From: Chitinophagaceae bacterium
GTDB lineage: Bacteria; Bacteroidota; Bacteroidia; Chitinophagales; Chitinophagaceae
Assembly: GCA_004322015.1 (NCBI GenBank)
Contig: SCQT01000195.1
Coordinates: 1-32,515 of the forward strand
Direction: 5' to 3'
Length of the DNA stretch: 32,515 nt
Positions 15,974-24,700 of this stretch are shown here, in pieces. Within the stretch, counting starts at the first letter, position 1. The number at the start of each line of letters is the position of its first letter. The notes below the pieces were generated by a model that saw only the letters and a list, made by a program, of their open reading frames with translations, was not told the origin of the DNA and did no database searches. Position numbers and translations under genes: made by a program.

Positions 15974-18007
15974 TCACTTAGTAATATCCAATACCTGAAC
16001 CTCCTGTGGCTGAAGCGTAAAATTAATTACCTCTTCCGAATTATATCTTCCTTCATCTTTATCCGTTACCACATTGTATAAATGATATTCTCCGTTAAAT
16101 TTCTCCGGAAGTTCCAATACTTGTTTCAATGTAAACGAAAATTCTTTAGTTTCATTTGCAGGATTTCTCAGCATCAGCGTTCCGCCTCCCGGGTTCCAGG
16201 CAGCATAACCATATATTTCATCCTTTGGATCACCTCCTACCCAATGTACATCCCCCAAAATACCTTTATGCGCATGGCTCCAATGAATGGCTTTAGCCAG
16301 CAGATCCCAATCTTTTGAAGTCAGCATGTGCGGATTCACATACAGCTCCTGCAAGCTTGTCCCATTGCCGAAGAAAGACCATATCCCTTCAGAAAGCGAT
16401 TGATAATCTTTTGGTAAATTCGAGACGTAACCATTACCTGCAATAGCAATACCATGGCTCATCAATGCATTCAGCGGATATAAGGGTGAACGTAACACAA
16501 TGTTCTTATATACCTGCTCATCGCGGTAATTCAACCATTGCTGTCTTGCATTTCCTTCACCGGTTTTGCCAAAATCCCCGCCTGATCGCCAGATGTTATC
16601 ACCATATTCAAGCCAATAGGGAGAAGGCCAGGTACCCACTGTAATACTGAAATATAAATCAGGCTTTACTTCCCTTAAAGATTTGATAACCCGCAATAAT
16701 CCTTCGATATCATCTTGATATGCCTTTGTAGCCCCGGAAGCATTATTACCTGCCCCCACCCCGTCAAATTTAAAAATACACACTCCCTGAATTTTTATAA
16801 GATTAACTGCCGTATTTTTAAAGAAATTGAAATAGTTCTTATCTGCCAGACTAAATCCATGTTCATTTATCCCCAAAAGAGGAGTAATAGTGCGGCTGCT
16901 CTTTATTCTCTGCTGCTGAGAGTCGCCGTAACCGCCCCAGGGAGACAACCATACTCCCATATTGGCATGATAAGGATGTGATAATTTTTCCAAAGGCTTA
17001 AATCCGTTGGGTAAATCCGGATTAAAATGCCATAACTCATTAGGGTTATCCCATCCGTCATCCCATAGGAACGCTTTCAAATGCACTTTTCTTTTTATCA
17101 CCAAACTGTCTAAATACATTTTCACTCTGTCCATACAATCTTTCCGGTGTAAATGGATATCCACCCATGACAGATCGTACCATGAATTATAATGCAGGAA
17201 AGGACGATAAGGCACTGCCCGGATTTCTTCGATATAATATAAAAAGCCCCTTCTCAACTGATCATGAGGTGTCACGCCCCATACGACACTTATCTTACGG
17301 CCATTTTTATATTTCATGGCGACCGACAGATTCAGATTATCCGTTATCCCGCTCTTGGCAGAGTCGGTATAAGACATCGGATGTTCAATGCCTAAGAACA
17401 TATTATTTACCAATACGGGTAAGCCATCCACTACGCCGGAAGCCCGCGGGTGAAATTGAGCAGGGACATTCACTAACTGTAAACCGGTGATGGTATCCTT
17501 TGGATTATTTTGTTGTATATAGAATTCCTGCTGAATGAAATTACAACTGTCGTGAAGCGAAATAGTCCATTTGATGCTTATACCCTTATCCTTATTTTCA
17601 GCCATCAGGCTGATTTGTTTGCCGGGTAAACGATCAATAGCTCTTAAAGAATTTTCCGGGAGAGGAATATTTGAGGGTGTATCCTGTAACAAATCCGTCT
17701 GAAAGTCATTACCCTTCAATAAAGTTTTATCCTGTAAAACCATATTGAATAATTCATTGCCGGTAAATGTAACAGATTGATGAGTCTGTTCATCCGTCAA
17801 TACAGCTTTTTGAACGCTACGATTTTTCAGAAAAAATCTGGCTGAAATTACATTATTCTGTAAAGAAATCACATCAGGTTTTGTATTAATTATCACTTTG
17901 GCAATACCAATAGGTTTTTGTGAAGGATAAAAAACCTGCGCATTTGCTGAACTGAGAAATAGTCCGGGAAAAAATATTAGTGTAAGGATTCTTTTTAGGA
18001 AAATCAT
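15974..18007 (-). CDS. Secreted clan GH-D-like (melibiase-type) alpha-glycosidase, family uncertain
   Basis: Probable retaining alpha-galactosidase or alpha-N-acetylgalactosaminidase-like enzyme. The 677-residue protein has a signal peptide (1-24, ending SANAQ), a large N-terminal beta-sandwich about 30-265, a TIM barrel about 270-580 and a C-terminal all-beta domain ending LQPQEVQVLDI. Barrel motifs are FLWDDGWD (313-320), MGVWLSPWGG (350-359), IFKFDGVG (411-418, Asp415 as candidate nucleophile, like the KxD of GH27/GH36) and NIWRSGGDFG (471-480, Asp478 as candidate acid/base, like the RxxD of GH36). The sequence is far from classic GH27 or GH36 members, and I cannot name the family. It lies in the enzyme block of locus 2 after a 527-bp gap containing repeat copy B, so it may have its own promoter. 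Confidence 0.72.
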   Translation of the reverse strand: MIFLKRILTLIFFPGLFLSSANAQVFYPSQKPIGIAKVIINTKPDVISLQNNVISARFFLKNRSVQKAVLTDEQTHQSVTFTGNELFNMVLQDKTLLKGNDFQTDLLQDTPSNIPLPENSLRAIDRLPGKQISLMAENKDKGISIKWTISLHDSCNFIQQEFYIQQNNPKDTITGLQLVNVPAQFHPRASGVVDGLPVLVNNMFLGIEHPMSYTDSAKSGITDNLNLSVAMKYKNGRKISVVWGVTPHDQLRRGFLYYIEEIRAVPYRPFLHYNSWYDLSWVDIHLHRKDCMDRVKMYLDSLVIKRKVHLKAFLWDDGWDNPNELWHFNPDLPNGFKPLEKLSHPYHANMGVWLSPWGGYGDSQQQRIKSSRTITPLLGINEHGFSLADKNYFNFFKNTAVNLIKIQGVCIFKFDGVGAGNNASGATKAYQDDIEGLLRVIKSLREVKPDLYFSITVGTWPSPYWLEYGDNIWRSGGDFGKTGEGNARQQWLNYRDEQVYKNIVLRSPLYPLNALMSHGIAIAGNGYVSNLPKDYQSLSEGIWSFFGNGTSLQELYVNPHMLTSKDWDLLAKAIHWSHAHKGILGDVHWVGGDPKDEIYGYAAWNPGGGTLMLRNPANETKEFSFTLKQVLELPEKFNGEYHLYNVVTDKDEGRYNSEEVINFTLQPQEVQVLDITK

Positions 18008-18132
18008 TTGTTAAACTTTGGGGCTCAAGTTAGGAATTGTTCTTAAACCACGAACGGTTATTTTCTATTCAATGTCATTTAAACAAATATTTTATAGAAT
18101 TAGGTATTTAAAGCACGTTACCCACTGATCAT

Positions 18133-18404
18133 AATGTTCTTTCTTTGTCTTAAAACAAAGAAAGAACCAAAGAAAATTCAAGACTTACGAAAAACGACTA
18201 AAATTTGCTCAATTACGCTACGGAAAATAATGCTCCGATCAACTTTTGCCCCTGGTTTAGCAATTGCTATACTCAACTTTAGTGTAAATCCGATCATATT
18301 TTCCGTTTAACGCTTCATTTTCGCAAATTTTTTAACGTCATTTTTCTAAGGTCGCTATGGCAGTGCCCTTATTCCAGTACAACGAGAACTAACTACCTAA
18401 TTCT
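18133..18404 (+). repeat. Dispersed intergenic repeat, copy B
   Basis: Same element and orientation as copy A near 5371. The head hairpin is perfect here: GTTCTTTCTTTGT (18136-18148), loop CTTAAA, and its exact complement at 18155-18167. Two stem pairs differ from copy A by compensatory changes (T:A to G:C and C:G to T:A). The 33-bp block at 18321-18353 is identical to copy A. The middle part (18245-18300) is diverged and the 14-bp palindrome of copy A is absent. It occupies most of the gap 18008-18534; 18008-18132 shows only AT-rich sequence. Confidence 0.85.
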
Positions 18405-18522
18405 AATATTTTAATATTAGAAGATGTTCTAATGATTATTTTGTTTTGTGTTACTTTTCTTAATAGTATATACTTGACGGGAAAGTGACTATCCCGGCTT
18501 ATTCAAATAGAATTATGATCTT

Positions 18523-18555
18523 CAAATATAAATACTAAATACCCTTCATACCAAA
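18523..18555 (-). promoter_or_regulatory. Candidate promoter upstream of repeat copy B, directed at the GH-D-like gene
   Basis: On the minus strand TTTG (18555-18552), a 21-nt spacer and TATATTTG (18530-18523) fit the Bacteroidota promoter pattern, though the spacer is two bases longer than ideal. It overlaps the 3' end of the second fucosidase gene. A transcript from here would cross repeat copy B before reaching the enzyme gene about 510 nt downstream. Confidence 0.35.
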
Positions 18556-19911
18556 CGCTGCAAACTTAACTATTACAGGTGTTCGATCTGTTTTAAGAAT
18601 ATTCAGGCGAATTCTATTTGTTTTGACAGTATTAAAAACCTGAATCCGTTTATGCCCTACAGAAATACCCTTGCAAACAGGAATCCATTGATTATTTTCC
18701 CATACGTCCACCGAATATTCCCGGATTCTTTGTCCTTTACTTAGATCTTCCATGATGACTATTTGATTAACAGAGACGGGATGTTTTGATAAATTTAAAA
18801 TAAATTCTTTTCCTGCTCCTTTCGTTTCTGCAATTGGATGTGAGAACCTTTCTTTAATGGCTTTGCCAAAATCAGCAAAGAGTTTCGTTTCTTTAGCCGG
18901 AAATAATCCTGCGGTATCTATGGCCATTCCAATCAGCAGATTAGTATTTCTTCCAACAGTATGATCATACACATGCACTAAAGAATCTAACGAAACTACA
19001 TCCTGCTCTCTGTTGGCGCGCCAAAACCATCCGCCTTCCCATGCTGACTTTTTCCTGCTTGGAAAATCAGATTCTGCCGGAACCCAAATATCCCCGTTGG
19101 GGTCACCGTTCAATCCACCCATAGATACATAGCCATGTGAAGAAGTAGTGGAATCATCGCGGCACCACATCGGATAAGGCGCATTTCCGTATTCATTTCC
19201 CACCCAGCGAATCAGGTTTTTACAGGAGGCAGGTCCCTGGAAAAGTATGGCTTGCGGCTGATATTTTTTGATCATGGCTGCCAACTGATCTGAAACACCA
19301 CCCTGACTTGTCGGGAGGATGCCGCCATCAAACCAAATCTCAAACCATTTGCCATAATGTGTCCATAGTTCTTTTTCCTGTTCCAACACAATTTTATTGT
19401 ATGCTTTTCGAGCCGAGTCCGATATATGATTACTTGCCTGATAGAGCGTACTACTATTCACACTGTAATATACGCCCGGCTCAATGCCATATTTTTTACA
19501 GGATTTAATAAAGTCAGCCACGATATCCTCCTTTCCATGTTTCCAGGGTGTATGACCGACATTGTAGTCATTGGCTTTGGAAGGCCAGTTCGCGAACCCC
19601 GTTCCATGCTTGGCAACGAAAACCGCATATTTTGCACCGGCAGATTTAGCCGCTCTTATCCATTGATCCGTATTCAATTTCGCCGGATAGAAAGCGCTTA
19701 ACGTAGGCAAGGTCTTTTTGTCACCAGCACGATACGTATCGGGTGCATACAGGTTAATATCCAAATGAATGATGACGCCGATTTCGGCATTGGACCAGGC
19801 AACTTGTTGGGGAGTGGGAAGGATGGGGTTATTAAGAGACTGCCCATTACTGGTATAAACGAAAATAATGCAAATAGTTAAGAATAAAAAACTACCAATT
19901 AATTTTTTCAT
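18535..19911 (-). CDS. GH29-type alpha-L-fucosidase, secreted (second, divergent)
   Basis: Predicted retaining fucosidase and first enzyme gene after susD2. From the preferred ATG at 19911 it has 458 residues with a hydrophobic signal peptide ending near TSNGQS; an in-frame ATG at 19938 adds nine unlikely residues. The nucleophile is Asp195 in EIWFDGG. Two usual sugar-contact motifs are altered: the HFG loop reads HLDINLY, and KHHDGF reads KHGTGF. A short C-terminal beta domain (VSVNQIVIMEDLSKGQRI) resembles that of the first GH29. The altered pocket suggests a different aglycone or linkage preference (inference). The start lies 65 nt beyond a terminator-like hairpin following susD2. Confidence 0.88.
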   Translation of the reverse strand: MKKLIGSFLFLTICIIFVYTSNGQSLNNPILPTPQQVAWSNAEIGVIIHLDINLYAPDTYRAGDKKTLPTLSAFYPAKLNTDQWIRAAKSAGAKYAVFVAKHGTGFANWPSKANDYNVGHTPWKHGKEDIVADFIKSCKKYGIEPGVYYSVNSSTLYQASNHISDSARKAYNKIVLEQEKELWTHYGKWFEIWFDGGILPTSQGGVSDQLAAMIKKYQPQAILFQGPASCKNLIRWVGNEYGNAPYPMWCRDDSTTSSHGYVSMGGLNGDPNGDIWVPAESDFPSRKKSAWEGGWFWRANREQDVVSLDSLVHVYDHTVGRNTNLLIGMAIDTAGLFPAKETKLFADFGKAIKERFSHPIAETKGAGKEFILNLSKHPVSVNQIVIMEDLSKGQRIREYSVDVWENNQWIPVCKGISVGHKRIQVFNTVKTNRIRLNILKTDRTPVIVKFAAFGMKGI

Positions 19912-19976
19912 TATGATAAGTTTAGATTTTAAAGACAACCTTTAGCTACAAATTATGAGGATCAATTTCATAAAGA

Positions 19977-20010
19977 AAAAAAGGGAGTATTCATTTGCTC
20001 TCCCTTTTTT
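19977..20010 (-). terminator. Terminator-like hairpin between susD2 and the enzyme genes
   Basis: An 11-bp stem, A6 GGGAG (19977-19987) with CTCCC T6 (20000-20010), and a 12-nt loop. On the minus strand the stem ends in a T-rich tract, so it can terminate the susC2-susD2 mRNA 40 nt after the susD2 stop. Its symmetry would let it act in both directions. It probably sets enzyme expression below that of the transporter pair. Confidence 0.7.
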
Positions 20011-20050
20011 ATAGTACCCATTTATTAAAATGGTTTTATTTTCAGGGTAA

Positions 20051-21742
20051 TTACCACCCTGGGTTTTGTTTCAGGTTAGGGTTCAGCGTTATCTCCTGCA
20101 AAGGTATTGGATATAAATACATTTTATCATCCCATTTGCGGGCAGTAATACTCGGATACACCCGGATGTAATCATTGTTATCTACCACAATACCGCTCAC
20201 TTGTGTAGGAGGGTACTCCGCTCTTACCGACGGGAGCAGCTTCATTCCTAAAATAGTTTCGGGATTATTGATCAGGTCGCCGGCATGCCACCTGTGCAGA
20301 TCATCAAATCTAAACCCTTCAGAACCCAGTTCTACCCGCCGTTCGCGACGTATTTCGAGAATAACATTTTTCAGCGGTCCGGTAACCAACGGATATTTGG
20401 CAGCCAACCAGGGATCAACAGGAACTGTCATGGTCATATGTGGCATCCCTACCCTGTCTCTTAGGAGGTTAATGGATTTATCCAAGTCGTCTTGTGTGAA
20501 AGTAGCTTTACCCTCGTTGGCTAATTCTGCCTTTGCTTCTGCATAAATAAGCAAGGTTTCCGCGTACCTGAATATAAAGAAATCGTAAGTGGAAGCATTC
20601 GCGTTCCAGGCGGCCAGGCTGGATGAACGTCCTTTGGTACACTGATAACCCGTGGAGGTTACCGTGGTTCCTATTCGGGGAAGAGAAATAGTGTCTCCGG
20701 CTAAAAAATCAAATCCCCTGGTGGCAATTTGTTGCTTAAGGCGGGGGTCGCGGTTTATTATCTCCTCATCCAACGAATCATCCCCTTTGTATAAGGAGCT
20801 CATATCGGTCGGTAGCCCGTCCGTACATAAAAATGATCGTACAAAATCTTTACTATATCCGTCTCCGGCTTCGCCCAGGGACCGGTCGATACCGTTCATC
20901 AACACTACCGGTAAATACCGCATACACATGATGGATTCAGGATTGTCTTTCAGTTCCTCCTGGATAAACAAATTATAATAGTCCGTTTGGGGGTGCCCCG
21001 TACTATAAATGCCGAACTTTCCTGAATTCATTATCTGTTCGGCAGCATCTAAAGCCGCCTGTAAAAAAACATCCTGGTCGCCGGTCTTCCAATATTCCCT
21101 GTAAGTGCCTTCCCAAAGGCAAATCCGGGACTTCAAAGCAAGCGCATCATATTTATTCAGCCGGCCATCCGCAGTACTTACCGGAATATGGTCAACAGCA
21201 AAATTCAAATCTTTCAGCACTGAATCCATTACCTGTTTATGCTGCATCCTGACTCCATATAAGGCGGATTTAGAGGTGTCTGTAATATATTTATCAATAT
21301 ACGGAACATCCCCGAAGGTCTTTACTTTATTCCAATAATCCAATGCTCTGAAAAAGAGCGTTTCGCCTACATAAATGTTTTTAATGCTGTCACTTACGTT
21401 CGCTTTGGAATAATTAGCCAGGAAGAAATTCAACGTCCTGATGAAGCTGAAATCCCATGCAGTACCGCTTGCAGAGTTAGGCACCGTATAAGTCCCTGCA
21501 AGAAATGAATTGATAGACTGAGGGGCCTTATCGTCAGAATTATCATCTGCACGTAAAAAATTCTGAACCGGCAGTTGTGAATAATATTGATTACAATATA
21601 ATTGCAGATCAGTTTCGTTTTTAAAGAAACTCTGCGGGCTGATGTCACTCAGCGGATAACGATTAAGAAAACTGTCTTTTTTGCAGGATGTAATGGCGGT
21701 CATTGCAAAAAGCATTGTATATATAATATATTTATTTTTCAT
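20051..21742 (-). CDS. SusD/RagB-family outer-membrane glycan-binding lipoprotein (locus 2)
   Basis: Surface lipoprotein partner of the SusC2 transporter, 563 residues. The lipobox AITSC places the lipidated Cys at about residue 20, followed by KKDSFLNRYPL, a mature start typical of SusD. The RagB/SusD C-terminus is present (YLYPIPLQEITLNPNLKQNPGW). The central part carries the usual TPR-like segments (ETLLIYAEAKAELANEGKA; LNLLRDRVGMP-type motif). The gap from the susC2 stop is 42 nt, so the two are co-transcribed. The downstream enzymes point to a fucosylated, sulfated amino-sugar glycan as ligand, which is inference. Confidence 0.96.
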   Translation of the reverse strand: MKNKYIIYTMLFAMTAITSCKKDSFLNRYPLSDISPQSFFKNETDLQLYCNQYYSQLPVQNFLRADDNSDDKAPQSINSFLAGTYTVPNSASGTAWDFSFIRTLNFFLANYSKANVSDSIKNIYVGETLFFRALDYWNKVKTFGDVPYIDKYITDTSKSALYGVRMQHKQVMDSVLKDLNFAVDHIPVSTADGRLNKYDALALKSRICLWEGTYREYWKTGDQDVFLQAALDAAEQIMNSGKFGIYSTGHPQTDYYNLFIQEELKDNPESIMCMRYLPVVLMNGIDRSLGEAGDGYSKDFVRSFLCTDGLPTDMSSLYKGDDSLDEEIINRDPRLKQQIATRGFDFLAGDTISLPRIGTTVTSTGYQCTKGRSSSLAAWNANASTYDFFIFRYAETLLIYAEAKAELANEGKATFTQDDLDKSINLLRDRVGMPHMTMTVPVDPWLAAKYPLVTGPLKNVILEIRRERRVELGSEGFRFDDLHRWHAGDLINNPETILGMKLLPSVRAEYPPTQVSGIVVDNNDYIRVYPSITARKWDDKMYLYPIPLQEITLNPNLKQNPGW

Positions 21743-21784
21743 TGTATTAAAATTTATCAGGTAAGTTACATATTATCTCTTCTC

Positions 21785-24700
21785 TTACAGGGTGATCCGT
21801 AAACCAAAAGATACCGATTTATTGATCGGATAAGTATTATACCCTCCACCGAAGTTTACGATCTCCGGGTCAAATCCTTTAAAGAGAGATGTTATTGTAA
21901 TAAGGTTAGACCCTGTTACATATACCCTTACCCTTTGTATATTTAGTCTGCCGATCAGTTGTTTAGGCAGGCTATAGCCCAATGTTATTTGCTTTACCCT
22001 TCCATAAGCGGCATTTTGCAGATACTTTGTTTGAGTCTGTTCATTTCCATAACCGGCGAACCGCGGGCGTGCAAAATATGCATTCGGATTCTGGGGAGTC
22101 CAGTAATTCATGGCATAGGCGTATGGAATACCCCACTCATCATAGGGGAAGGCATTAAACACATTGCTTCGGGTAGGATCAAAATCTGATTTTAGTACTC
22201 CCTGGACAAACAAAGCCAAATCAAAATCTTTGTATGATACATTGAGATTGAAGCCGAACTTATACCTGGGGGTATTATTGCCAATTATTTTCTCATCCCC
22301 GGGATTTGCAAGTGTGCTATTGCCTCTGTCAATCTTCCCATCCCCATTCAGATCACGATATTGTATATCGCCTGCCAGCCATTTATACCCTGCCAGGGCA
22401 GAATTGTCGACAGCCTGTGCCTTTGCATCTGAGGTGTAAAAGCCCTCTGTTACAAAACCCCAGATATTTCCTAACCTCTCTCCCGGGTAATAATCATTCA
22501 AACTATAAGTAGGATTGCCTGAATATTTAGTAATAGTACTATAACTATCGGATAATCCGAGTGTTGCGCTATAGTGTAACTTGTCATTAAGCAGGTTGTC
22601 GTTCCAGGTTATACTTAATTCCCAGCCTCTTGTTCTTAGACTCGCAGAGTTGGTGGGCGGGGCCGAGGTTCCCAATACCGCAGGCAATTGCTGGCTGGCA
22701 ACGACCATGTCCTTCGTATCTGTGATAAAATAGTCAAAGCTGCCGCTAAGCCTGTCTCTTAGCAATGAATAATCAATACCGACATCTTTGGTCTGCACCT
22801 TTTCCCAGGTAAAAGTAGGACTGATTAACCGGGGTGTACCTACCGTTATTCCCGGCTCATTATTAAAGAGATAACCGACTGTTCCGGTTGGCATCGTTGC
22901 AATGTAAGGATATTGGGCACTCGATGATATATTATTAGGTGGCGGTGGGGCCAGTTGATTAGGCAGTTCTCCATAAGAGCCTCTGATCTTCAATTCATCA
23001 ATGGTATTCCTTAAATTCTGCATAAACGATTCCTGTGCAATATCCCATCCTGCAGATACAGATGGAGAGAATGCATACCTGTCATTAGGCTGAAAACGAG
23101 AAGTGCCATCATATCTGCCGTTAATCTCTAATAAATATTTATGATCATAAATATAATTTATCCTGAAGAAAGTACCAACTAAAGCCGACGCTGTTTCAGT
23201 ACCTCCGACAGTTGGTTTAGTGTCATTATTTGCTCCAATTGCAGGCAGTTCAGGGTCTATCAGGTTTCTTGCCAAAGCATTGCTCAACCTGTAATGATGA
23301 TACTCCTGGTTATAACCGATGAGTGCTTTAAAATAGTTTTTACTGCCAAAGGTGTTTTCATAAGTCGCATACGCATTTAAAGCAGTATAATCATTATTTT
23401 GCTTCTTTTCGGAAACCTGTGAAGGATTGGTCCAGGGGAATATATCCAGGAAAACCCCATTCACCCCATACTCGTTAAACGGTATCAGGTTTGCCTTGTC
23501 GAATTCACTATAACTATTCCATGTATAATCCGATGTGATGGTCAGATGCTTAACAGGTTTTAAGATCACTCTTCCTGTGGCCCAAAGATCATTTACCTGA
23601 TCTATGTCTCTTCCCGAGAGTGTTAAAATAGCAACAGGATTGGAATAGCTTCCCTGGCCGGAAAAATGCCCGTCTGGATTATAGACAGGCATCAATGGCC
23701 TTAAATCCCCGGGGATCCAAGACCCGCCCTGGTTGATTCTCGTCCGGGCGCCCTGGTTATTATCTGTATGTGTTGCAGACATACTCATGTTCACAGTGAG
23801 CCATTTTGTGATATCCGAATTTATTTTCAAATTAGGAGTGAATCGTTCATATATCTGATGTGCTACCTTTTCAAGGCCTTCCTGCCTGAAATAACCCAGG
23901 CTTGCTGCATAGGTAGTTTTTCCTGCACCACCGGATACAGACAGATGGTGATCCTGTTGAGGGGCCCAGCCTGGATACAGCACTTTTACCCAATTTGTAT
24001 TTCCGACGTACCGGTATTTGTTGGGATTGCCCGGATCAGGGTATGCATCGGGATTATGTGCAGGATCTTTCATATAAGCAGCTGCCATGGTCGAATCCAA
24101 TGCTGTCAACGGATCACTCGAAGTATATCCTCCCGTCAGGGCACCTGTTCTCTGGGCGCTGTTAAATAATTGTATATAGCCGGCGGAACTGACATAATTG
24201 GGTAAGTTAGTAGGCCTTGACGTAGTGTAAGACTCTGAATAGCTAATTTGGGTTTTCCCCTTTACTCCTGACTTTGTAGTGATCAAAATGACCCCATTTG
24301 CTGCTCTTCCCCCGTATATTGCCGCGGAAGCAGCGTCTTTTAATACTGTTACACTAGCCACATCGTTAGGGTCAATTAGATTAGGGTCACGTTGTACCCC
24401 GTCAACAAGTATAAGAGGCGCCGAACTGGAATTTTTGTCTATAGTAGTAAGTCCTCTTACGTTATAAGTAGCAGCGGTACCGGGCTGCCCGCTGCCAAGA
24501 TTGACATTGAGATTAGGGATAAGTCCTTCTAGCCCGTCTCCGAGATTTACCAGTGGACGACTTTCCAATTTATCACTTCCCACCGTAGCGACAGCACCTG
24601 TCAAATCTACCTTTTTCTGTGTCCCATACCCCACCACTACCACTTCATTCAATCCTGTATTAGAAGCAGATAAAGTAACATTAACGGAACTCTTGCCACC

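Noticed and set aside
15974-18007. GH101 or GH31 assignment
   Set aside because: The candidate nucleophile and acid/base motifs look like clan GH-D, and the length is far below GH101; left as uncertain family.
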